The position numbers were made by a program, and so were the translations under genes. Shown one piece after another: positions 53,270 through 64,000 of a DNA stretch of 64,000 bases. A model generated the notes under the pieces. It made no database searches. It was not told the DNA's origin and saw only the letters and a list, made by a program, of their open reading frames with translations. Origin of the DNA: Apostichopus japonicus (lineage: Eukaryota > Echinodermata > Holothuroidea > Aspidochirotida > Stichopodidae); assembly GCF_037975245.1 (NCBI RefSeq), contig NC_092576.1, positions 25,619,611-25,683,610 of the forward strand, written 5' to 3'. Every line of letters starts with the position of its first letter. Position 1 is the stretch's first letter.

Positions 53270-55266
53270 TCAAATAAAAATGGCCTTTAAGATCTGGAAC
53301 GGAAACGGCCCACGTAATTTGTTCTTATGTAATTGTTGTTCCACTTGTAGTTGAAATTTAAAATTATACAAAAATTCGTTTACAATTAACGAACCATTGT
53401 TAACTTTCTTCTGAAATATGTAATATTTGATATAAAAAATTAGAAAGTTCAATGGATGTTTTGATAACAGTTGATATCCAAAGAAAACAGCTTTCTTGGA
53501 AAATACAAACTGTCTATTGAACATTTTTTGCTCAACGTCTAAAATAAAGCTAGCACTAATATTACATTCCCCAAAAAAAATGTTCTATTGTTTCATCATT
53601 AACTCCGCAGAAATTACAACGAGGGTTATCTGTCATTTTCATTTGAAATAATACATAATTTGTTTCCAAAATATGGTGAAGAAAGCGATACTGGAAATAC
53701 TTTATCTTTGTTTCCCTTAAAGACTTAAACGGAATTTGAAAGATTACATTGCAGTGACTCTCATTTAAATCAAACTTATCATTCCATTTAACAATAGACT
53801 TAGGGTGAGTGATAACCCTTTGAATAAGCTGCTTATAAATGAACCGTGACTGATATTGAGTTTGATTATTAGCCTGAGTGTTAAACGTTTTAGTATTAGT
53901 ATTACTGTGATTTAATGACCTTCTCCAATGACCTGGGATAGCACTAATTAAACCATAGTAAATAGTGAAAGGACAATTAATATGATACTTTTCAGGAAAA
54001 CAAAAGTCAGAAAAAGATTTAAAAAAATACCACCCTCATTAGTAAGATCGCTTACAAATTTGATTCCATTGTTATACCATGCTTTATAAAAAAAAATAAT
54101 ACGATTATTCACCTTTATGTTGTGATTATTCCATATCACTTGACTTTCCAAATTGTCAATGGCATCTTTAGAAGCGAAGAGAATCCAACCGTGTAAAATA
54201 TCGTTGATAATACATTTTTCTGTGCATATCAACTGCCTTATAATTACAATAAAAAAACAAATGGGCCCTATAATCATTAAGGTAATAATTAAAGTACGAC
54301 TTCCAAAAAGCAGTGTTATTACTAGTAGAACGCTTAACCCAGGAACATTTTAAACCGTGTATGAAACTTTTAATATGAGTTGCATTCAGCCCACCTTCTG
54401 GGATATAGCTAATCAGCGTATTACGTTTAATCTTGTCTGGTTTCCCATGCCAGATAAATTTGAATAGAATAGTATCCAATTGCTTGATAAACCAATCCGG
54501 AGGATTTGGTAAGCATTGAAATATGTACACAAACTGGGAAATACCAAAGCTTTTTACCAGAATAATTTTACCAATGGGGGTTAAATCACGACATAACCAC
54601 AAATTCAATATACTCTTTAACCGAGATAATTTTGGCATGAAATTCAGCCTAAAAAGGCTGTCACGGTCGTTACTCACAACGATTCCTAAAGCAGTTACTT
54701 GGCTTTCAGTCCACTTGAACGAATACGAATACATATCAATAAAATTTGGTTTAAGACCAATGAAAGGACCAAGAGGGAAAATATTGGACTTGTCAAATTT
54801 AATTTTAAGTCCTGAGGCCAATTCAAAATGCTTCAAAACTAAAACAGTCTCCTTTAATGAATTATAAGAACCATCTAGAAACAAAACTGTCTCGTCTGCA
54901 TACTGAAGAATTTTAAGCTCCTCATTAAAAACAGAAATACTTTTAATAGTCTTATTAGCATTAATTTTCATAGCCAGCAGTTCTACACAAATTATAAAAA
55001 AATATAAGGACTTAAGGGACAGCCTTGTCTAACACCTCTAGTATTGTCAAAATAATGAGATACAAAACCAATATTGCAAACCGTAGCAAAGGAATATGCG
55101 TAGAGGGTACCAACCCACTGACAAAAGTTATCATTAAACTTGAATAAATGTAAGCAGTGAAAAATAAAGTCCAATTCAACCTATCAAAAGCCTTTTCAAA
55201 ATCAATAAAAAGTAAAAATCCAGGGATCGAGTACCAAACCTTTCTGATGTTAGTCAAAACTAGCAA
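53270..55266 (-). pseudogene. 5'-truncated, frameshifted LINE (L1/Tx1-like) reverse transcriptase
   Basis: Read on the minus strand, fragments in order give: FLLFIDFEKAFDRLNW (RT motif A, about 55170-55215), RGVRQGCPLSPYIF (motif B, about 55000-55040), YADETVLFLDG (motif C, about 54870-54905), then the RT thumb with LTPIGKIILVKSF and FKFIWHGKPDKIKR, and near 53590-53640 the zinc-knuckle CNFCGVNDETIEHFFW typical of LINE C-termini. Frames shift near 55000, 54980, 54200 and at an A8 run near 53577. Everything upstream of motif A, including the endonuclease, is missing. Motif C has YADE where active enzymes have ADD, so this copy is dead. Residue names come from the known RT family. Confidence 0.9.
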
Positions 55267-56465
55267 TTACAATAAAACATTTTTTTTCCCGTCTACATGA
55301 AATTTAATTTTGGAATATTCCATGAAAACAATAATCTTTAATATGTCGTTAGTTCTTTATTTTACATGATATGTATTGGAAACCTGGCTAATCCAGGTAA
55401 CAAATAATGGTCTTACGGCCGTTTATTATTGAATAATGTCAACGTTTGTTCATAATTAACATAAGAGCTGATTTCAAGGCACGCTTTATATTTCTTACTA
55501 GGGCCCATTAAAATTCTTTTCAAATACGACGGTAGCTTACACGTGCTGCTAAGACGTATTAATGCTAAAAGCATTGTATATACGAAATGGTACTAGGGAA
55601 AATGGGTGTGTACTCACCATGAAGGTGACGGATAAGTTGACGTGATGAAGCATTACTCCTTAAAGGCAGAAAACTTGTGGCTTTGAGTTCCATTGTGTTA
55701 GGAAGGAGGACTCGTCCAAATAAATTGTTTAAAACTACAACATGTTTCCCAAATTTGGATGAAGATGTAAATTAACTCCACCCCATCCCTCGTCATGAAC
55801 GTCTTTGGTCCACCAACTTTCTTCGCCGGCGTTTTAGAAGTCACTCACTAGATTAATAGTTGTAATACATATTGATGTAAACATTTTGGATTTCACTGTA
55901 ATGTGTAACCATGGAGATGCAGGAACAACATTAATTACATAGATCTATAGCTATATTCATATTAATGGATGAATCAAGCATATTGCCCATGGATGTCGAA
56001 CATTAAACGGTCAAACTTAAAATATTTTCATAAACAGCGGCCAGTTTCACCCTTTAACGTCCGTATTGTTTTTTTGTTTTTGTTTTTCAATTAAGAATCG
56101 CTATACTGATACTGTACAGAGAAACTAACAATATAGTAAGAAACTTCTAAGAAATATTCTGAATTTCAATTCCTTGTTTGGGTCCTCTTAGTCAAAACAA
56201 ATCGTGTAGGGTTTATAGAAGGCATGAAAAAATGGATATCCATGTCTCTTCTACACTCAATATCTCTCCAATCTCTCCCAACTCTCTCTAAAAACAAAAC
56301 GAGGTCAAGCCTTATTGTTATAGGCCTAGTACATACAGTTTCCTAGGTGATAGCACTATGGTAAAGTGATATTCGGAAAAGTGACATTCCATCAGTATAG
56401 TTGTGTAGTTATTTTTGCATTGGGGCTCCGCGACGCTATACAAATACTTTAAAAACTTCATTTCA
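55267..56465. other. No gene recognised
   Basis: AT-rich with no splice-bounded open frames of note. Confidence 0.5.
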
Positions 56466-56466
56466 G

Positions 56467-56732
56467 GAGATTTCGTGGGCAATATGTCTACGGATCCAAC
56501 CAGACCACTGATCATTGGTATGAAGCGGGCTCTTGACAATATGAACATACCCAGGGTAGCGTTTTCAGCACCACTAAACATTGGTCTGAGTCCGCATTTT
56601 CCGGAACATTTCCCGGAATCGCAGGAATGTGATGGTTCATTGGGTTGGAATCCCTTGAATAGGTCATTTGATAGTTACCCTCAGGGAAGAGGATGGGTTG
56701 TGGAGATACGTGAACTGATTCTTGTACAGTAA
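56467..56732 (+). CDS. Candidate terminal exon of an unrecognised gene
   Basis: After ACTTCATTTCAG, a phase-1 frame reads GDFVGNMSTDPTRPLIIGMK, later PHFPEHFPESQECDGSLGWN and PQGRGWVVEIRELILVQ, to TAA at 56730-56732. The mix of residues and the clean acceptor look coding. I do not recognise a domain. Upstream exons, if any, would be left of 56415; none was convincingly linked. Confidence 0.4.
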
Positions 56733-59700
56733 TCCTGCTTTACACAGAAATCACTTCTATAGATTGGGAAAGGATTATATCCCTGTGATATGAGTGAATA
56801 TTTGTTGACATATATGACTCATTTTTGTTATTATATCAATATTTCAAGCAAACGGTAGAACGTTTTTTCCTTCGAATCCAAACTTTCGCAAATTAGTCCA
56901 CTCAAGCACGGAATCAAAGCGACGACATCATGAGGGACCATGGTTCCATGAATGTATCCGTCATGTGTATTACGTGTTCAGTACTAAAATATTCGCAGGA
57001 TGTACTCGTTAGAAATCCCTAAAATGATAACTGAAATAATAATAAGTATGACAGAACTCTCATAACATTTGAAAACATGCAAATGAATTTCAAAATGAGT
57101 TCAATTAAGTTTCTCTGAGAAAACACTACCTATATGGCTGCATATGATGAATATTTACAACATTTATATAAACTGCATTGTCTTTGTTTCTGTGTTATCC
57201 TATACACATTCATTACTTATACTTTCGCTCTTGTTGAGGAATTCGATGAGGAGAGTTACCAGAGAAACCTGGCAAAATTCAAGTAAGACTAAGTCAAAAC
57301 AGCTGAATACTCCCTACCTTAGTATTTTTAAATTGTGAATGTTGAAAGTGGTGTTGTTTGCTACTTTAATTGTAAAGTCTTATAATATTAAACAATTCTC
57401 CATCATTAACCAGATATGTATTCCTATATCTGTGACATTCTAATCATATCTGGTCACTTATATCAACTGCTTCAACTGTAGTTGGTGTTATCATATTTTT
57501 TGTTTACCAGTCTGATCCCTGATTAAATGTATAAAATGAATGAAAAGTTCCTTCTATTAACAAGAAACAAAACATATCTGTTCATTATTGCAATAATGTC
57601 GAATACACAACATTCTGATGAGGCGTAAGAAGGCCATAGCTTAAAAGCGATACATTTCTTTATCTGCTAACATGTGTGTTATCCCTAAGACGGTTATTAT
57701 AATGGTTAGTTTATTTCCACATATCCTCACTAGATTAATAATTTTAAGGGGAAAATAGAAATTATGGTGACTTCTCAGTTAATACTTATCGGGACAAAAC
57801 TGTCGGTAATCATGTGAAAGTTTATTAGGAAACGACTATGTGCGATATGTGCGATATGGTGACGTCATTCTATTGACGACACGCATAATATAATAGAATC
57901 TGTGGAAAAGAAGAGAGTTTAATTCGAGCAAGGTCATGGCTCGTCAGCTCTTTGGCATATGTGACCTAATTAGGGACGTCAATATGGAATTTTTAAATGA
58001 AGTGAGGTGGGATCTGATAAGGGAGGAAATGCAATTTAATTTCATAAATTAAGAGACAGAATGGATGTTAAGGTCAGCGGGTTACGATACTGTTTTCTAA
58101 AACACAAACATGTTAAAGAACATTATCTTTTTGCATTTCTGTTTCCTACAAATTCGTCTTTGATAACAAATAATTTCCTTTGCATAAAACCAATATTAAG
58201 ATTGTAAAGTATATTTACAGAGCAAATAAATTCCTTCGTTGAAGTTTAGAAGAATGTTAATGTGCAATTCATGGATAGAATTACCAACGAGAACAACAAA
58301 GGCATTGAAGAGAGAGCCGCCATGGATTGTGGGCCCAAAGAGGGCAACTTCACACCGGTCGTTTGCTTGCGTCACGTTTCGCGGTGTTTTGTTTAGCTGG
58401 TGGGTTAAATGACGTTTTGGCTCATACTGGCACATTTTTGCGGGGGTGGGTTGGGATAGGGTTGTGTGGGTATTACTTCCACATTGTTCTACTAATACGT
58501 AGTTGCTCAATCCATTTATTATAATAACAATAGTACCTAATATATATATATCATTTAACATTGATGTTACAGCTCAATGCTAAATGCATTTTCATCTGGC
58601 GTCGCCAATCATTAGCAGGACTGTGACGTCTTTCACTCGCTTCTCAAAACGAAGGCAGGAATTTCATTGGGAAAGGATCTAATTAGAGTGTATGTTTTTA
58701 ACTGTTAATATCTCCCAAATAATACAAACAGCGTTAGATAGAGCTCCAGTATAATACACATGCAAATAGTCTAGTATGATTGTGACGTCATCAAATGTCT
58801 ATATTCTCAAGACAATGGTACGGTGACTTGATGAACATTTCTGAATCTGATGTATATGCTGCTAATGTTTGTAATAAGTTCACTTACCCACTATCTATCT
58901 TCTATTGAGAGACAGAGATCTCATCTTTGCCAACTATTGTAATAGTAAGAGTGACGTCACTGATTACCAAGTTGAAGAAACAATTAACAAATTTACTACG
59001 TGTGCCTCTTGAATTGAGCTCGATGAAATGTAAACCAAACCAAAACCAGAGGAGCACATGTTAGAAACAATGATTAATTATGCGAAACTTGTCCACTATT
59101 AATTAAGATATAGTACCCACCTTTTAGGTTGGTCAAACACATGATGCATCCATAATTGAAATATAATGCTAGCGTTTTCTTTCGTTTTCGTAGAAGGGGT
59201 TCGGATGTCTAGTGGATTCCTTCTCCATCATGTGAAGAGATTAGGTTTGTAAATTGTTAATAACTCCAAATACTACAAAGAACTCCAAACCAAGATTCGA
59301 TATCTTACATTTTCGTATAGGCTACTTAGTATTGTAAAGTAATTACAACAAGTAATTACTTATTTTTTATTAGTAAAATTACTGTTCACATATATTTTCC
59401 TTCTAAATTTAAATTCGTTTGCTCTTTGAGCCAAATTCAAATTGCTAAGAGCCAATCAAGCTTCTGATGACGTCATGAAACACTACGTCATCAATATATG
59501 AGCCTATTTTTCTATTGGATGTCAACAATTGATAGAGGGAAGAAAGAGAGTACACTTCCTATCTTACTTTTTTTTTCGTGTATGTGGAGGGGCGGGGAGG
59601 GTGGGGGTGTTAGAGGGTTAAATGAAGTAAACACAACATTGGTGACCAAGTAGATTTTATAGTATTCATTTGCACTACCATCTGAAAGTTAATTTGTTGA

Positions 59701-61361
59701 ATCGAATTAAACGGTAATGTGCAGTATTTTTTTAAATTTTTATTTTTCCACAATATGTATACACATAATATTTACTACTTGCGTAATGGTTTGCTTGTTG
59801 GTCAGGTATTGCTGGTGACCTGCTCTCGACATCCATGCACTCCTCGTATGTAGGGTATCAAATCCTTCGTTGGTCCAATTGTTTGTAATGTTATGATTCA
59901 TCTCAACTCTATAGCCCTATACCCTCCACCTCGAACCCAACCCCTCCCCCCAAACAAACACCTCACTACTCAGAACATCAAATAAACGTCCAATGATGTT
60001 AATACTTGTAAAAAAAAAATTCTTAAGAGGACATGTTTGGATTACTTTGGTTAAAATCTGTACATACTGTATCCACATACAGTCGGTAACTAGATATTTT
60101 CAATGAGTGCACGGTTCAACTTTGTGTGGTTTCTTTCATTCCTTCTTCACTTCATTTTGATTATAACTTTGATTGAAACTGAGTTACGTTATGTCTTGCA
60201 TGTAACAAGATAAGAGCCACGGTAATTATGTCATTGTTAAGACTAAATGACATTCATCGTTTATCTACAATGCCATTATGTTATTAAAATCGAACTACAC
60301 GAAGTTTGATGTGATATTAATTAATATCTGTAATATATTTGCTCTAAGACTTCTTTTCTTTTTGTTCCAGTGTATGATCGTTCATAACATGAAGACAATA
60401 CGATGGCATGGATGCTACGTCATATCATATGATTTCAAATGACAAATGTATATTCTGTATATTAAGTAAATGAGACATAAATAACTTGTTCGATTGTTTC
60501 AATACTTTTGTTTTTATTCCTTTATGATCCTTTTAAACTTCGCTTCATTATAGTTTTTACAGATTAATGTTCTGTCTATCAAATCATGATTTGAGATAGT
60601 TTTAGTTTATTTTGATCAATTTTAAGGCATATTATTTTTGTTGTATGGACTGATCTTCATCAGCGCACGAATAATATAACATGAACGCTCCAGGTGGTTC
60701 ACCGACAAACAAAGATATTAAAGTTTAAGAATAACATTTCATCAGTAATTAAAAAGTGCTTTGATCATGCGCTTAACGTACAATCTCTCCTTAAATATTG
60801 CTACGACGTCATAATTTCGATATATGATAGATAGCATCGCAACAGAAATTGAACCAGATAGACCGTTATGTTCTTTAATATAAATCATATTTTGAATTTC
60901 CTTTTGTTTACATGATTCTGTTCTGAAGACGAGCTTGATAAGTTACGTCTTGACTTAAAATAGACTGTAACGTTGATAATATTAAAAGGATAACTCAGAG
61001 GATAATATATATTGACTGATTAAATAAGATTATATACTAAGCATCCTGGTGAAATTTGCATCCAATTCCTGACTTTGCATTTTCGAGATATCGATAGTTG
61101 AGATTGTCATAATTTGTAACATTGGTGAACTTGTAGCAAACAGGTGTGATGTCATAGTTGCAGCACACTGATAGCAAATGTTTTTTTTTTATTCCTTGTT
61201 TTCACTTTCTTTATTTCAAATTGGATTGAAAAGGGTTACAACTTTGTTTTCGGGGATGTGAATATATCAAATACTCAAATGACTGAAGTATGTTAATATT
61301 TTAATGAATCATATTTTTGAAAAAGAATATTTGATGCACATATTCAACAAAATACAGTGGC
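56733..61361. other. Gene-poor stretch with TGACGTCA sites
   Basis: No supported gene. A 38-codon frame starts at 57936 (MARQLFGICDLIRDVNMEFL) and a possible tiny terminal exon lies after TTCCAG at 60371; neither can be confirmed. Perfect CRE octamers TGACGTCA lie at 57860-57867, 58783-58790, 58952-58959 and 59468-59475. Confidence 0.4.
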
Positions 61362-61610
61362 ATGAACCCCCTCCTTGCCCCTTTTGAAATGGTAACCTAC
61401 ATTAAGCCCAATGGTAGCTGCCGGGATCATAGAAAAGAATGGTTTGTAGGTGCAAAGACAGATGCTGAATTCCTTCCTTTGCCAGTAGGAAAACAGTTGT
61501 GCATATACGTATACCTACGAGCCGGGAATTGGAAAGCTGCAATTACTGGCGATTGGAAGGGAAAACAGCCTTGGTATGAGAATAGACTGCTGGCGAGTGC
61601 TGTTCTTTAA
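61362..61610 (+). CDS. Short open frame, unrecognised (82 codons)
   Basis: ATG at 61362 to TAA at 61608-61610. The peptide includes SCRDHRKEWFVGAKTDAEFL and NWKAAITGDWKGKQPWYENR. Tryptophan-rich, with no signal peptide and no known motif that I can name. Local base composition is less AT-rich than the flanks, which favours a coding or formerly coding origin. Function unknown. Confidence 0.35.
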   Translation: MNPLLAPFEMVTYIKPNGSCRDHRKEWFVGAKTDAEFLPLPVGKQLCIYVYLRAGNWKAAITGDWKGKQPWYENRLLASAVL

Positions 61611-64000
61611 GTTATTTACTACCAGTCCGACACTTGTTGTGGAATTTAAATTCTCAGATTTTAAAGTCAACGTTTGAACTATGTTTAATAACAACTCCCT
61701 GGTTTGAAAGGGCAACTCACACGAACGTCTCGTGTGGACAAATTTGGGTAAAATGTTTACGTTGATTGTCTCTGCAGTAGCATTACTGTACACACTAATA
61801 ACTCATTGTCAATGCATGTCTCTGGATATAAGCTTATCTTCCCCATGAAATGGAAATGACAGTATTGGATTAGAGACCTGAATTATGTATTATTGAACAC
61901 TGTCCGCAATGTTTAGTTAAATTTGTCACGGCAAGGAAAATATAGTATCATATAATTACATCAAAACCTCCCCTGCCCCTCCTTCTCCATGCCGGGAAGG
62001 TTTTAGTATGGTCAGATTTTTCAAATTTGTTAAAAGTTCGTGTCTCAAAATAGAAAACATTTGTGCGCTCTTTGCCTTTGCAATGGATTAGAGGAACATT
62101 TTATCGACAAATTAAGTAACAGTCTGTGTCCATATTTATTATATATCTCTCTGACCACACCATGTAATGTTCACTCCTATTAAAATACTCTCAATATATC
62201 TAACTGTGGCTGTTACCGTTTATGGTGGGTATATAGCGCTATACTAGCGAGTGAGATTATATATACGTATTTATATTATTTATACGTGATTATTATATTT
62301 ATTATACGTGATTATTCATAAATAAACCGCCAATCGATATTCTACAACTATTCCCTAAACAGATGAATTTGATTCTATTATTTCAAATAACCGTATATAC
62401 TAGTTCCAATCGGTACTTTGCAGGTTGTGGAATTTGATTGTTCAATATAGCACATTTAGAAGGTAATGCACTCCTAAAGCTGGCCATGCAAATGAAATAT
62501 CATTTGCAAACCACTGCAAAAATGTTGTAATATTAATCGCTTTGTCAAAAAGCCAACGATTTCTTGCAAAGATATTGATATAAAAGGGTCTAATCCAGAC
62601 CCCACTGCATTTTTTTTTCGAAAATAAATCGTGTTTTGTGATAGTAAGACAATGAGGGTAATATGTTAAGCTATATATTTTGCTTTGTAGGGTTCGGTGA
62701 AGTATTTCCTTGGCTTTTAGTAGTTATATAACACTGACAAAAGCTCACATTCAACACAACACTTACAACTTGTTGCGTGTAGTAGGCTGTAGTAGGCTTT
62801 CGTGACCAGATTCCCTCGATGTACAAATGAAAGATATAGTTAACTTTCACATCAACTTTACATTTATAAAAGTGATTGCTACCTACCCCATACAGTTATG
62901 TGAATTCGCGCTAATTTGTGTGTGTCTATCCGAAACATATTTTGTGCATCGAAAAATGTCCAAAATCTTTGCCCACATTCAACTTTTCAGTTTTGTTAAA
63001 TATTTGAAATCTTTTGCACTAGTTTGCATCAAAGGACCCCGTAATTTAATAAATATTTACCATTCCTCCCTCTTTTTTGGGGAATGGAATTTCATTGCCC
63101 CCCCCCCGCCCAATAATTGGTCAATAATCGTAATACCTTGTGTACGAGAAATATTTCCAATGACATACTTGATCCTATTTGTGTATAGGGACGATAGGTG
63201 CATCACGTTGCACCATTTGACGTCTAAAAGTACCAAATTTATCGGAGGATTCACCCAAACCCCCTTAATAACTCGAACCATTGGCACATGCCCTTCCGGT
63301 ATCGTTTGTTGTGTGTTTACTTCATTAACCACATATCGGAGCCTTTTTTTGACATACTAACGAGGGGCCGTGACACCACCCACCTTCGCACGCCCCCCCC
63401 CCCCGTCCGTTACACGGCCTACCCATTTATCTAACTAGGTGCCCACACTAGGTCCCTTTTTGAGAAGTAACACAAATATTAATAACACAAACTTAACAAT
63501 TTACACCTAAATTACCCAGTATATAGGCTATCAATGTACACCTAAATTACACAGCATATAGGCTTGATCTAGCGTGCTTTTATATATATGCATTGACGTA
63601 GCAAGGTCATTTAACCTAATCACTTCTTCCCCCTTCAATTCCCCCCCCCCCTACCTCTTTTTTTAGTGCAAAATTCTAAACATGAGATCTCTACAGGAGA
63701 ATGTTTAAATTAAACTAACAAGGCCTGGGAAGTGCCATTTCCACCAATCTGGGAGGCAAATTTTCGCAAGAATTGTCCTGCTCCACTACGAGCCAAATGG
63801 TGGTGGCGCTCCTCTTCACTAGTAATCGTGACAAATCCGTCCCTCAGTACATCTTGGGTACCCCTGTTCGAAAATCCTGATTTTAAGTTGAAAGAATTTT
63901 AAACTTGCATGTCCACTTTGCTAAATTTATGGGATTGATACCAAAATATGAAAAGAGACCGAACAACGAATCCAATTCATTAATAACTCACTCATTTACC
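61611..64000. other. No supported gene; repeats and C tracts
   Basis: A 177-codon plus-strand frame (62827-63360) overlaps another frame on the minus strand and runs through a C-rich tract at 63096-63107. It looks like repeat sequence. Tandem words ACACCTAAATTAC(C/A)CAG occur at about 63504 and 63538. C runs lie near 63391-63404 and 63640-63650. Confidence 0.45.

Noticed and set aside
54523-54867. 114-codon plus-strand frame
   Set aside because: Antisense shadow of the minus-strand LINE reverse transcriptase.
62827-63360. 177-codon plus-strand open frame
   Set aside because: It crosses a C-homopolymer tract and overlaps an open minus frame, with low-complexity content and no motif.
1-64000. 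CRISPR arrays, tRNA or rRNA genes, bacterial operons
   Set aside because: Tandem repeats here lack spacer-repeat structure, no cloverleaf or rRNA core was recognised, and all supported genes have spliceosomal introns.

Overview
This looks like a piece of nuclear genome from a marine invertebrate deuterostome. The window is AT-rich, genes are split into small exons with GT/AG introns, and introns are long and full of microsatellites, MITE-like elements, LINE fragments and TGACC-rich tandem repeats. An echinoderm, perhaps a sea cucumber, is my best guess; that is inference from repeat texture and NLR type, not proof.

The main content is one large plus-strand gene from before 3049 to 40919. I followed it through 14 coding exons whose splice phases agree throughout; together they give 4,299 nt, or 1,432 codons plus stop. 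The first exon with the start codon was not found and may lie left of 3049 or outside the window. The product is an NLR-like death-fold protein: two DED-like domains (3049-3319, 3731-4030), a large NACHT exon (9161-11235) holding a 3 x 45-residue repeat, a short linker in place of an obvious LRR array, a ZU5 domain (24292-24615), a UPA domain over three exons (24839-25062, 32000-32140, 34720-34872), an acidic/serine linker (37603-37752) and a C-terminal death domain (40283-40520). ZU5+UPA is the module called FIIND in NLRP1/CARD8 and is also found in PIDD and UNC5. A Phe-Ser pair sits where NLRP1, CARD8 and PIDD cut themselves. The architecture therefore joins caspase-8-type adaptors (DED), an ATPase switch (NACHT) and a possibly self-cleaving UPA-death tail.

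The intron between 12136 and 18881 holds a second, nested, same-strand gene or gene fragment (12854-15086) of a repetitive uncharacterised family, with a partial duplicate of its 3' end. Other introns hold a 1,080-bp foldback/MULE-like element with 9-bp target duplications (5761-6840), other TIR elements, a 930-bp long inverted repeat (26514-27443), a cluster of GTCACACACGTGAC-type sites (32620-33719) and a LINE 3' fragment (36720-36960).

The right third (41 to 64 kb) is gene-poor. It holds tandem repeats, a perfect 144-bp palindrome (49962-50105), several exon-like or short open frames I do not recognise (49383, 50112, 56467, 61362), composite repeats that match copies in the left half, and a 5'-truncated, frameshifted minus-strand LINE (53270-55266) whose reverse transcriptase has lost its second catalytic Asp. 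No RNA genes, CRISPR arrays or bacterial signals were seen.
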